A stretch of 13,260 bases of DNA from Dehalococcoidia bacterium. Its GTDB lineage: Bacteria; Chloroflexota; Dehalococcoidia; Lucifugimonadales; JAGWBF01. This document shows positions 1-6,126 of the stretch, piece by piece; position 1 is the first letter of the stretch, and each line of letters begins with the position of its first letter. The stretch spans positions 1 to 13,260 of the forward strand of contig JAGWBG010000107.1 in the NCBI GenBank assembly GCA_021296015.1, in the 5' to 3' direction. The notes below the pieces were generated by a model, which had not been told where the DNA came from, did not search any database, and saw only the letters and a list, made by a program, of their open reading frames with translations. A program made the position numbers and the translations under genes.

Positions 1-287
1 ACGTCCCTTCCCTCCTCACTCTGCCCATAGAGCTACCGGGGATGACGCCTCAAAAGGTGGCCCTTGCATGGGGTTGGATTATGACAGCTTCGGGGGTAGG
101 CACCTTCATAGCACCTCTGGTAGTGGGGATTCTGAGGGACTCCACAGGTAGCTTCACACCCGGATTCCTTGTCTTTGGTCTGCTGGCATGGTTCCTCTTC
201 GTTGCGGGCTTCCTCCTGCCCAACACCGGTGACCGGAGGCTGGGTCCTCCGGGCAAGGTTGCTTCACCGGCCCCCGCCTCAGACTAA
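1..287 (+). CDS. MFS transporter, C-terminal fragment
   Basis: This is the 3' end of a gene cut by the window edge. The frame is open from base 3, upstream of the first ATG (42), so that ATG is internal. The text reads LPIELPGMTPQKVALAWGWIM, then two hydrophobic helices (about GVGTFIAPLVVGIL and FLVFGLLAWFLFVAGFLL) joined by a short loop, RDSTGSF. This matches the last two helices of a 12-helix major facilitator superfamily carrier (CynX/NimT or MFS_1 style), with a short hydrophilic tail of about 20 residues. It would export or import a small solute at the inner membrane, but the substrate cannot be told from this piece. It ends in TAA. Confidence 0.7.
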   Translation, partial: VPSLLTLPIELPGMTPQKVALAWGWIMTASGVGTFIAPLVVGILRDSTGSFTPGFLVFGLLAWFLFVAGFLLPNTGDRRLGPPGKVASPAPASD

Positions 288-423
288 GCTACATGAACTG
301 TGGACGTAGCGGGAAGGGAGGGTGTATCATCTATCGTAGGGGAGGCTTGGGCCATACATAGTAATTAGGCGGCCAATCCCGTTATCCTGCTTTTTGTAAG
401 AAATAGTGATTGCGGAGGTAGAC

Positions 424-786
424 ATGAGGGTAGTAAGGACAGCCGAGATGGCCGAGACGCCGGCGGATAGCCCCCTGTTTGTGGGCGGGGAAGTAACACG
501 CCAGGCCGTCGTGCCCACCGAAGAGGCGAAGAATTTCAACTGCGGAATAGTGAACTTCACTAGAGGGTCAAGAAACAAGTTCCATGCCCATACCAGCGAT
601 CAGATCCTGATAATAACCTCCGGCATAGGCATTGTCGCCACCGAGAATGAGGAGCGCGAGGTAACGGTGGGCGACATAGTGCATATTCCGGCGGGAGAGA
701 AGCACTGGCACGGGGCGCGAAAAGAGTCTTACATGTCCCACATCACCGTGACTTCAAAGGACAGCGAGACCACCACACTGGAGTAA
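424..786 (+). CDS. small cupin-domain protein
   Basis: This encodes a 120-residue single-domain cupin (Cupin_2 type). Motif 1 is visible at residues 48-67: G-S-R-N-K-F-H-A-H followed by Q60 where Glu is usual. Motif 2 is at 83-96: G-D-I-V-H-I-P-A-G-E-K-H-W-H. Likely metal ligands are His54, His56, Gln60 and His94. I chose ATG 424 because GGAGG lies at 414-418, five bases upstream. An in-frame GTG at 406 would add six residues but has no ribosome site. Stand-alone cupins of this size are metal-binding small-molecule enzymes or sensors, often found near dioxygenases or transporters. The substrate cannot be inferred. An MFS gene lies upstream on the same strand, 136 bases away, so a functional link is possible but unproven. 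Confidence 0.8.
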   Translation: MRVVRTAEMAETPADSPLFVGGEVTRQAVVPTEEAKNFNCGIVNFTRGSRNKFHAHTSDQILIITSGIGIVATENEEREVTVGDIVHIPAGEKHWHGARKESYMSHITVTSKDSETTTLE

Positions 787-857
787 GGACCAGGGCATAT
801 CTGTGAAGCAGGTATGCGCCGATAGTCCGGTGGAGGACCGGCCGGAGGCATAGACAT

Positions 858-1982
858 TTGGCACGTGACAAAGTAGTGGTAGCCATGAGCGGCGGGGTGG
901 ACTCGTCGGTCGCCGCCCTCCTGTTGAAGCAGGCAGGGTATGAAGTGGTGGGCGTCACCATGAAGCTGTACAGCATTGACCAGTCGGACTTGCCCGAACA
1001 CTACCGTGGCTGCTGTACCGTTGACGACGTGGAGGACGCCCGGATCGTGTGCCACCGTCTGGACATTCCTCACTACGTCTTCAACCTCCAGAGGGAATTC
1101 CAGGCCTTTGTCATTGACTACTTCTGCAGCGAGTACCAGCAGGGGAGGACACCCCATCCCTGTATAGCCTGCAACGACAAGATAAAGTTCAACTTCTTGC
1201 TCCAGCGTGCCCGCTTCCTCGATGCCGGTTATATAGCAACTGGCCACTACGCACGCATTGAGACTGGCGCTGACGGACTGCGCCTCCTCAAGGGCATTGA
1301 CCACCGGAAGGACCAGTCCTATGTCCTGTACGGTATGGGCCAGGAGGAGCTTTCCCACACCATGCTGCCCGTAGGCGGGTACAGCAAGGAGGAGATAAGG
1401 AAGTTGGCTGTCCGGTCGGATTTCCCCAATGCCCAGAAACCCGACAGCCAGGACATTTGCTTCATTCCGTCGGGTGACTACCGCAAGTTTCTCAGAGAGC
1501 ACGTAACTCCCCGACCCGGCTATATCGTAGACAGCGAAGGACGTGTCATGGGGGAGCACCAGGGTATCGAGTCCTTCACCGTGGGGCAGCGTCGTGGTCT
1601 GGGCGTATCCGGTGGAGAGCCTGTATACGTGATAGGAATAGACGCCGAGAGCAGTCGAATAGTGGTGGGGAGCGAGGCGGAGCTTTATAGCGACACGCTG
1701 TGGGCCTCGGAGGTCAGCTACACCTCGGACCGGGAGCCTGGAGAGGCTATAGACATCACCGTCAAGATACGGTACAAGTCGCCGGAGACCGAGGCGACCC
1801 TTTATCCCCAGGGCAGCCATGCCCTCGTGCGATTCCGCCAGCCCCAGCGGGCCATCACCCCGGGCCAGGCGGTGGTGTTCTACCGGGGCGTTGAGGTGCT
1901 GGGCGGAGGCCGCATAAGCAGCGAACCAGGTATCACTGCCTCTTGCCAATCCAAGGCTGGACTTCCGGCTGCATCTCCTTAG
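858..1982 (+). CDS. mnmA: tRNA-specific 2-thiouridylase MnmA
   Basis: MnmA activates U34 of the Lys, Glu and Gln tRNAs with ATP and transfers sulfur to give 2-thiouridine. The 374-residue product has the PP-loop S-G-G-V-D-S-S at 11-17. The nucleophile motif P-C-I-A-C-N is at 101-106; Cys105 aligns with the catalytic Cys of E. coli. The second catalytic Cys is in S-Q-D-I-C (Cys201). T-G-H-Y-A (128-132) and T-V-G-Q-R-R-G-L (241-248) are also family hallmarks. The start is TTG 858, with GGAGG at 844-848. The conserved fold ends at G-G-G-R-I near 353, leaving a tail of about 20 unconserved residues. It is the first gene of a likely mnmA-rnhB-yraN translation and RNA-maintenance run. The frame stays open after its TAG into rnhB. 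Confidence 0.96.
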   Translation: MARDKVVVAMSGGVDSSVAALLLKQAGYEVVGVTMKLYSIDQSDLPEHYRGCCTVDDVEDARIVCHRLDIPHYVFNLQREFQAFVIDYFCSEYQQGRTPHPCIACNDKIKFNFLLQRARFLDAGYIATGHYARIETGADGLRLLKGIDHRKDQSYVLYGMGQEELSHTMLPVGGYSKEEIRKLAVRSDFPNAQKPDSQDICFIPSGDYRKFLREHVTPRPGYIVDSEGRVMGEHQGIESFTVGQRRGLGVSGGEPVYVIGIDAESSRIVVGSEAELYSDTLWASEVSYTSDREPGEAIDITVKIRYKSPETEATLYPQGSHALVRFRQPQRAITPGQAVVFYRGVEVLGGGRISSEPGITASCQSKAGLPAASP

Positions 1983-2036
1983 ACGAATGTTCGGGCGGAA
2001 CCACTAACCCATCCCAGTAGCCTGTGGAGGAGACCA

Positions 2037-2756
2037 TTGCCCACCTTCGACCTGGAACTGGAGCTTCAGCGACAGGGGTTTCCCCTTGTTGCGGGCGTAG
2101 ACGAGGCGGGGCGCGGCCCTCTGGCCGGACCCGTGGCGGCGGCGGCGGTGGTCTTGCCCCCGGAGGAGGCGGGGTCTGCCTGGCTCCACCTTGTGGACGA
2201 CAGCAAGGCACTGACTCCCCTCCAGAGACGGAAGGCGCTGGAACATATCGAGAACCACGCTATAGCCATCGGTCTGGGAATGGCGACACACCAGGAGATA
2301 GACTCTCAAGGCATCGGCAGCTCAACCAGGGCTGCCATGCTCCGCGCCATCGCCAACCTGCGCTCTCGACGTGACACTGAGGAGGTCATCAGGCCGTCCC
2401 ACCTCCTCGTAGATTTCGTCAAGCTCCCCGAATGTGGTATTCCCTTTCTGGCGATGGCCCGTGGGGACAGCCTGAGCTACTCCATAGCCGCCGCATCCAT
2501 CGTCGCCAAAGTAGCCCGCGATAGGCTCATGGAGGAGGCGGATGCCATGTATCCCGGCTATGGGTTCTCCCAGCATAAGGGCTATCCCACGCCCCATCAT
2601 TTGCGTCAGCTAGGTCTGCTCGGACCTTCCCCCATCCACCGGCGCTCCTTCAGCCCATTGAGAGACCTTTGCATAACCGCCGAAACAACGTCGGGGCAGG
2701 ATCTTCGTCGGAATGACGGTTGCTCAAATGCCTCATTGCGCTGCAGGGTAAGCTGA
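2037..2756 (+). CDS. rnhB: ribonuclease HII
   Basis: RNase HII cuts the RNA strand of RNA-DNA hybrids, including single ribonucleotides left in DNA. The protein is 239 residues, close to the family norm of 200-260. V-D-E-A-G-R-G-P-L-A-G-P-V at 21-33 supplies the first two acidic residues (Asp22, Glu23). D-D-S-K at 54-57 follows. Asp126 (L-L-V-D) and Asp144 (R-G-D-S) complete the metal site; their 18-residue spacing equals that of E. coli Asp108 and Asp126. S-I-V-A-K-V-A-R-D (154-162) and G-Y-G-F-S-Q-H-K-G-Y (174-183) are also typical. The start is TTG 2037, six bases after GGAGG (2026-2030). About 30 residues after H-R-R-S-F form an unconserved tail. The stop lies two bases before the yraN start, suggesting coupled translation. 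Confidence 0.96.
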   Translation: MPTFDLELELQRQGFPLVAGVDEAGRGPLAGPVAAAAVVLPPEEAGSAWLHLVDDSKALTPLQRRKALEHIENHAIAIGLGMATHQEIDSQGIGSSTRAAMLRAIANLRSRRDTEEVIRPSHLLVDFVKLPECGIPFLAMARGDSLSYSIAAASIVAKVARDRLMEEADAMYPGYGFSQHKGYPTPHHLRQLGLLGPSPIHRRSFSPLRDLCITAETTSGQDLRRNDGCSNASLRCRVS

Positions 2757-2758
2757 CC

Positions 2759-3133
2759 ATGCCCACTGCCAGAAGTCGGTTGGGTACATACGGAGAGGGG
2801 ATTGCCAGGGATTATCTCAAGGCCAAAGGCTACCGGGTTATGGATTCCAATTTCCGTTGTCCCTGGGGAGAAGTGGACATAGTAGCACGGGAGGGAGACT
2901 GTCTGGTATTCGTCGAGGTACGCACCCGTCGCGGCTCGTTGCCATACGGCACTCCCGAAGAATCACTCACCAGGAAGAAGCGGGACAGGCTGGTGGCCAC
3001 CGCCGAGACCTATATTCAGAAGTGTCCCGACCCTCCAGAGGAGTGGAGGATTGACCTGATTGGGGTGTAGCTGGACAGTCGGAGTTCCGTCGAGCGAGTG
3101 GTGCATCTGGCGAACGCCGTTGAGCTTACCTGA
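2759..3133 (+). pseudogene. yraN: YraN/UPF0102 nuclease-fold protein with an in-frame TAG
   Basis: YraN is a small PD-(D/E)XK-fold protein, often beside rnhB, with a still unclear DNA or RNA role. Visible hallmarks are G-T-Y-G-E-G-I-A (9-16), G-E-V-D-I-V-A (37-43) and F-V-E-V-R-T-R (51-57), which carry the expected Glu, Asp and Glu-X-Arg/Lys positions. A TAG at 3068-3070 stops the frame after residue 103 (R-I-D-L-I-G-V). The same frame continues for 20 more codons to TGA 3131-3133, reading L-D-S-R-S-S-V-E-R-V-V-H-L-A-N-A-V-E-L-T, which looks like the normal YraN C-terminus. With the TAG read as an amino acid (Glu would need one base change, GAG), the length is 124, normal for the family. The start is ATG 2759, two bases after rnhB. 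Nonsense mutation, readthrough and sequence error are all possible. Confidence 0.85.
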
Positions 3134-3143
3134 AGTCAGGCTC

Positions 3144-3196
3144 AGGCCACTATTTTACCACGGACTCCCCTGTGCTAAAATCTACGGTAGTGGCCT
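3144..3196. repeat. 9-bp inverted repeat flanking the promoter
   Basis: AGGCCACTA at 3144-3152 and its exact reverse complement TAGTGGCCT at 3188-3196 enclose the -35 and -10 boxes in a 35-base loop. The right arm sits on the expected transcription start. It could be a split operator or the remains of a stem. No T-run follows it, so it is unlikely to be a terminator. Confidence 0.45.
3154..3181 (+). promoter_or_regulatory. candidate sigma-70 promoter for the fmdB-thiE-translin operon
   Basis: TTTACC (3154-3159) and TAAAAT (3176-3181) are separated by 16 bases, and a TGC just before the -10 gives an extended -10 element. Transcription would start near 3188, about 33 bases before the first zinc-ribbon gene. 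A perfect 9-bp inverted repeat (AGGCCACTA at 3144-3152, TAGTGGCCT at 3188-3196) brackets it. This is based on consensus matching by eye only. Confidence 0.45.
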
Positions 3197-3220
3197 CATG
3201 GTGAGCAAGGAATAGAGGAT

Positions 3221-3562
3221 ATGCCGCTTTATGAATATCGTTGCCACGATTGCCGGCGCAGGTCAACAGTGCTGGTGAGGAGCCTATCCGGCTCCCCGGA
3301 GCCGACCTGCGAGCACTGTGGCAGTGCCAACCTTAGGCGCCTTATCTCCAGGGTCTCGTTCCATCGTTCCTGGGGAGATAGTCTGAACTGGGCACCCGAC
3401 TCGGGCTACCCCGATGATATGGAGCATGAAGACCCAAGACAGATGGCCCAGTGGATGCGCAGTATGCAGAGGGAGATGGGTGAGGAGGTAACCCCCGAAT
3501 TCGAGCAGATGATGGAGGAAATAGAGTCAGAGGCGGAGATGCCAGACTACGGCGAAGAGTGA
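3221..3562 (+). CDS. FmdB-type zinc ribbon protein, copy 1
   Basis: The 113-residue protein starts M-P-L-Y-E-Y-R-C, the signature of the FmdB/putative regulatory zinc-ribbon family. Cys8 and Cys11 plus Cys30 and Cys33 form one zinc ribbon. After residue 45 the chain turns hydrophilic. It contains D-P-R-Q (71-74) and then a strongly acidic, Met- and Glu-rich helical tail that ends D-Y-G-E-E. The function of these proteins is mostly unknown; FmdB itself was proposed as a regulator of formamidase genes. A second, related copy lies 51 bases downstream. It is the first gene of a plus-strand operon and has AAGGA at 3207-3211 before the ATG. Confidence 0.85.
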   Translation: MPLYEYRCHDCRRRSTVLVRSLSGSPEPTCEHCGSANLRRLISRVSFHRSWGDSLNWAPDSGYPDDMEHEDPRQMAQWMRSMQREMGEEVTPEFEQMMEEIESEAEMPDYGEE

Positions 3563-3613
3563 ATGTACTAATGACCGAAATTCTCCTGAACCATACGAGG
3601 AGACAGCAAAGAC

Positions 3614-3961
3614 ATGCCCATCTATGAGTACCGCTGTGGCAGTTGCGAAAAGAAATCATCCTTCTTTACCAGGTCTATAAACACCCCCATCCGGCCAGTA
3701 TGCTCCCACTGTCAGAGCACACAAATGCAACGCACCATCTCCCCCGTTGCCTACCACAAATCTCTCAAGACCATACATGAGGAGTCCGGGCGACCTCCCG
3801 GGCCTGATGGCCCTTCGCTGGACTACTATAAGGACCCCCGCAACGTGGGTCGCAATGTGGAGGAGTCCTTTCGGAAGTACGGGGTAGATATGCCCCAGTC
3901 GGTTAGAGACACCATACACGCTGCCCGCGATGGTCAGTTGCCCGAAGGGTTGGACTTATGA
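3614..3961 (+). CDS. FmdB-type zinc ribbon protein, copy 2
   Basis: The 115-residue paralogue of the preceding gene starts M-P-I-Y-E-Y-R-C with the same spacing of zinc ligands (Cys8, Cys11, Cys30, Cys33). Its tail differs: it is rich in Pro and Gly, then D-P-R-N (74-77) and Y-G-V-D-M-P near 89-94. It aligns with copy 1 at the D-P-R element. The pair therefore looks like an old tandem duplication with diverged tails, perhaps forming a heteromer. AGGAG at 3598-3602 precedes the ATG. The stop TGA overlaps the ThiE start by four bases (ATGA at 3958-3961), implying translational coupling. Its role is unknown; a protein- or RNA-binding adaptor is a guess. Confidence 0.85.
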   Translation: MPIYEYRCGSCEKKSSFFTRSINTPIRPVCSHCQSTQMQRTISPVAYHKSLKTIHEESGRPPGPDGPSLDYYKDPRNVGRNVEESFRKYGVDMPQSVRDTIHAARDGQLPEGLDL

Positions 3962-4944
3962 CACAAGAGCGAACCTTGCCGGAAGGCCAGCTGGACTGCT
4001 TGAGGCAGTCTATTCTGCTATTGGGCAGCGTTGTCAAAGACCTCCCCCTTGACTCCCGGCTTGCAGGAGAGCTTGTCGAGCTTTCCGGCAGGCTCTCTAT
4101 CTCAGAAGGCCAATTTTCCGGGTCCGTTGGCATGACCGAGACTCTGGAGATACTTCACCAAGCTCGTGCATCCCTCAACTTGCTGGATGGGACAGGCTAC
4201 CCGGCCAGGACTGCTGATGGTGACGGCCCCGTATCGCGCCTCAGACACGCCCTGGATGACCTGGAAGAGGGCATAGGAAGGGAGCTACGCAGGACCCCCA
4301 GCGCCGGGGTGTACGGCCTCTACGTCATCATTGACCCGGAGGTCACCGGCGGTCGAGACCCCGTGGAAGTGGCCCGTGGAGCACTCATGGGCGGCGCAAA
4401 GATGCTCCAGCTAAGGGACAAGGTCAGGGAGAAGGGCCAGGTCCTTCCTTTGGCAAGGGCGCTCAAAGGTCTTTGCGTCGAATATGGCGCCCTTCTGATA
4501 GTAAACGATCACGCGGACCTGGCCGCCGTGGTGGGTGCCGACGGCATCCACGTGGGACAGGGAGACCTGCCGGTGGCGGAGGCCCGCCGGATACTGCATC
4601 CCCGGCAAATCGTGGGGCGGTCCAACCACTTGCCGGAAGAGCTACTGGAATCCCAGGCGCATGGGGCTGACCACGTAGCCCTGGGAGCCATCTACCCCAC
4701 CGCCACCAAGTCCAGCATACGGAGCCGGGCTACCCTTGGCCCTGATGCCGTGCGAAGAGTAAGAGAGTCGGTCAACGTCCCCCTGGTAGCGATAGGGGGC
4801 ATAAATGCTGAGAACGTGGAGCCGGTGGTGAAGGCAGGGGCCGATGCCGTATGTGTCACCGGCGCCGTGGGCCTGGCACCGGACCCAGAGGAAGCATCCC
4901 GGCGTCTGGTGGAGAAAATTCTTCAAGCGGGAGGTAAGGCATGA
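3958..4944 (+). CDS. thiE: thiamine-phosphate synthase with extra N-terminal domain
   Basis: ThiE joins HMP-pyrophosphate and the thiazole phosphate to make thiamine phosphate. The catalytic TIM-barrel occupies about residues 117-328 of 328. All key positions are visible: Q-L-R-D-K (151-155), V-N-D-H-A-D (182-187), G-I-H-V-G-Q-G-D (196-203), G-R-S-N-H (220-224, where Thr usually replaces Asn), Y-P-T-A-T-K (246-251) and A-I-G-G-I-N (278-283). The first 115 residues are mostly helical, hydrophilic and unassigned. ThiE proteins of some lineages carry a ThiD2 domain of about this size there, but I do not see its N-R-x-x-E-G-L-R-V-x-E-D motif. Both ends overlap neighbours by ATGA, to the zinc ribbon upstream and the translin gene downstream. 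No TPP riboswitch was found upstream. Confidence 0.93.
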   Translation: MTQERTLPEGQLDCLRQSILLLGSVVKDLPLDSRLAGELVELSGRLSISEGQFSGSVGMTETLEILHQARASLNLLDGTGYPARTADGDGPVSRLRHALDDLEEGIGRELRRTPSAGVYGLYVIIDPEVTGGRDPVEVARGALMGGAKMLQLRDKVREKGQVLPLARALKGLCVEYGALLIVNDHADLAAVVGADGIHVGQGDLPVAEARRILHPRQIVGRSNHLPEELLESQAHGADHVALGAIYPTATKSSIRSRATLGPDAVRRVRESVNVPLVAIGGINAENVEPVVKAGADAVCVTGAVGLAPDPEEASRRLVEKILQAGGKA

Positions 4945-5588
4945 CGTCCTCCTCCTATGACGAAAGCCTTGCACAGGTGGCGGAGGCGGCCCTGAAAGAG
5001 CTTTCGGAGAAACACGCTGCCAGGGAGCGTGGCTTACAGGTGTCGCGAGAGGTAATCCGGCTCTCAGCCAACACCATACGGGCCGTCCACCGGCAGGAGT
5101 TTGATCAGGCGAGGGACTTGCTCGGCCAGGCGGAAAGCAAGCTCCATGAGACTGACGGCATCTTGAGGGAGTGGCCGGAGATTTATTACGCCGGCTTCCT
5201 CTCCGACGCCAGAAAGGAGTACAGCGAGGCCTGTATAACCTTGGCGCTCATATCGGGGACCCGAATCCCCCGGCCCGGTGAGTTGGGAGTGGAGATGGCA
5301 CCCTATCTCAACGGCATGGGTGAAGCCATAGGGGAGCTGAGGCGGTTTATCCTGGACTCTCTACGCAAGAATGATAGCCGACGCTGTGACGAGCTAATGG
5401 ACGTTATGGATAATATCTACACTATCCTGGTCACGGTGGACTTCCCCGAGCAGGTGACCGGAGGACTGAGACGGACCACCGACGCCATGCGGGGCGTTCT
5501 GGAGAGGACTAGGGGCGACCTGACGATGGCTCTGAGGCAGCGGGAACTGGAGCAAAGACTCGCCTCCTTGGACTGGCCTACTTCTTGA
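4941..5588 (+). CDS. translin/TRAX-family protein
   Basis: This 215-residue all-helical protein matches the translin family along its length. It shows R-E-R-G-L-Q-V-S-R-E-V-I-R-L-S (28-42), R-A-V-H-R-Q-E-F (47-54), A-G-F-L-S-D-A-R-K-E-Y-S-E-A (84-97), Y-L-N-G-M-G-E-A-I-G-E-L-R-R (122-135), M-D-N-I-Y (156-160), G-L-R-R-T-T-D-A-M-R-G-V-L-E-R-T-R-G-D-L-T (175-195). Eukaryotic translin-TRAX (C3PO) binds RNA and single-stranded DNA; TRAX cuts RNA using Glu126, Glu129 and Asp193. From recalled human sequence these align with Glu93, Glu96 and Glu128 here, so all three metal positions are acidic, the last as in translin. Archaeal relatives are known. The start ATG overlaps the thiE stop by four bases. 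Nuclease activity is inferred, not shown. Confidence 0.9.
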   Translation: MTSSSYDESLAQVAEAALKELSEKHAARERGLQVSREVIRLSANTIRAVHRQEFDQARDLLGQAESKLHETDGILREWPEIYYAGFLSDARKEYSEACITLALISGTRIPRPGELGVEMAPYLNGMGEAIGELRRFILDSLRKNDSRRCDELMDVMDNIYTILVTVDFPEQVTGGLRRTTDAMRGVLERTRGDLTMALRQRELEQRLASLDWPTS

Positions 5589-5607
5589 GAATGGAAAGGA
5601 AAATAGA

Positions 5608-5962
5608 ATGCCCAATCCAGTCGTTCATTTCGAGATTCTAGGCAAGGATCACGAGACATTGCAGAAGTACTATAGCGGTCTGTTCGGATGGAAAATCACA
5701 AATGTGTCGCCGGACTTTCCCTACGGGATCGTCGGCGCCGACGAGCAGGGCAAGGGCATCGGTGGAGGTGTCGGCGGCGTAATGCCCGGCGGGAATGCCC
5801 AATTGACGAGTTACGTCGAGGTTGAAGACCTCCCGGCATGGTTGGTCAGGGCCGGTGTGCCCGGTGACCACCATTCCAGGCATGGTCACCTTCGCCCAGT
5901 TCAGGGACCCCGAAGGCAACATCGTGGGACTGGTTTCCTCGGAAGTCCCACCGGCGACGTAG
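5608..5962 (+). pseudogene. VOC/glyoxalase-family protein, frameshifted
   Basis: The N-terminal 80 residues (M-P-N-P-V-V-H-F-E-I-L-G onward, with L-F-G-W-K-I and Y-V-E-V-E-D-L) are a vicinal-oxygen-chelate fold of the small glyoxalase/bleomycin-resistance type. After Ala82 (5851-5853) the family pattern stops in this frame and resumes at 5855 one base out: V-C-P-V-T-T-I-P-G-M-V-T-F-A-Q-F-R-D-P-E, then G-N-I-V-G-L-V-S-S. The family normally has about six more residues (a LGGK-like turn) between the two parts, so roughly 17 bases seem lost. The short repeat CCGGTG at 5852-5857 and 5861-5866 flanks the break. The repaired gene would end at TAG 5960-5962; the unrepaired frame runs to 6051 with no family resemblance. 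AAGGA at 5596-5600 precedes ATG 5608. Confidence 0.8.
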
Positions 5963-6080
5963 TTGCATTGGAGCGGGGGTCAATCCAAGCTTCAGTAGCA
6001 ATCCCTGCTTCCCACGCCAAGTGGAGAGTGGAAAGCATGATTCGAGGTTGACCGGCGAGGCATTGCGCATCCGCCAATTA

Positions 6081-6100
6081 GCGTAGGTACACACCTATGC
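6081..6100. terminator. hairpin in the convergent gap, possible terminator
   Basis: GCGTAGGT-ACAC-ACCTATGC forms an 8-bp stem (one G-T pair) with a 4-base loop. It lies 27 bases past the permease stop on the minus strand and beyond the VOC remnant on the plus strand, the usual place for a bidirectional terminator. No clear T-run flanks it on either strand, so its strength is doubtful. Confidence 0.35.
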
Positions 6101-6126
6101 AAAGCTGTCTGACGGCCTTATTCGGG

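Noticed and set aside
729..1949. Long minus-strand open frame of 406 codons opposite mnmA
   Set aside because: It lies fully antisense to a well-supported mnmA, shows no recognisable domain, and its openness follows from the codon bias of the plus-strand gene.
3068..3070. Genome-wide reassignment of UAG to an amino acid
   Set aside because: hppA and phoU end at their expected lengths with TAG, and no suppressor tRNA is in this window. A local explanation is more likely.
3860..3960. TPP riboswitch before thiE
   Set aside because: The region upstream is coding sequence of the zinc-ribbon gene, and no CUGAGA-type TPP core was seen there or before the operon.
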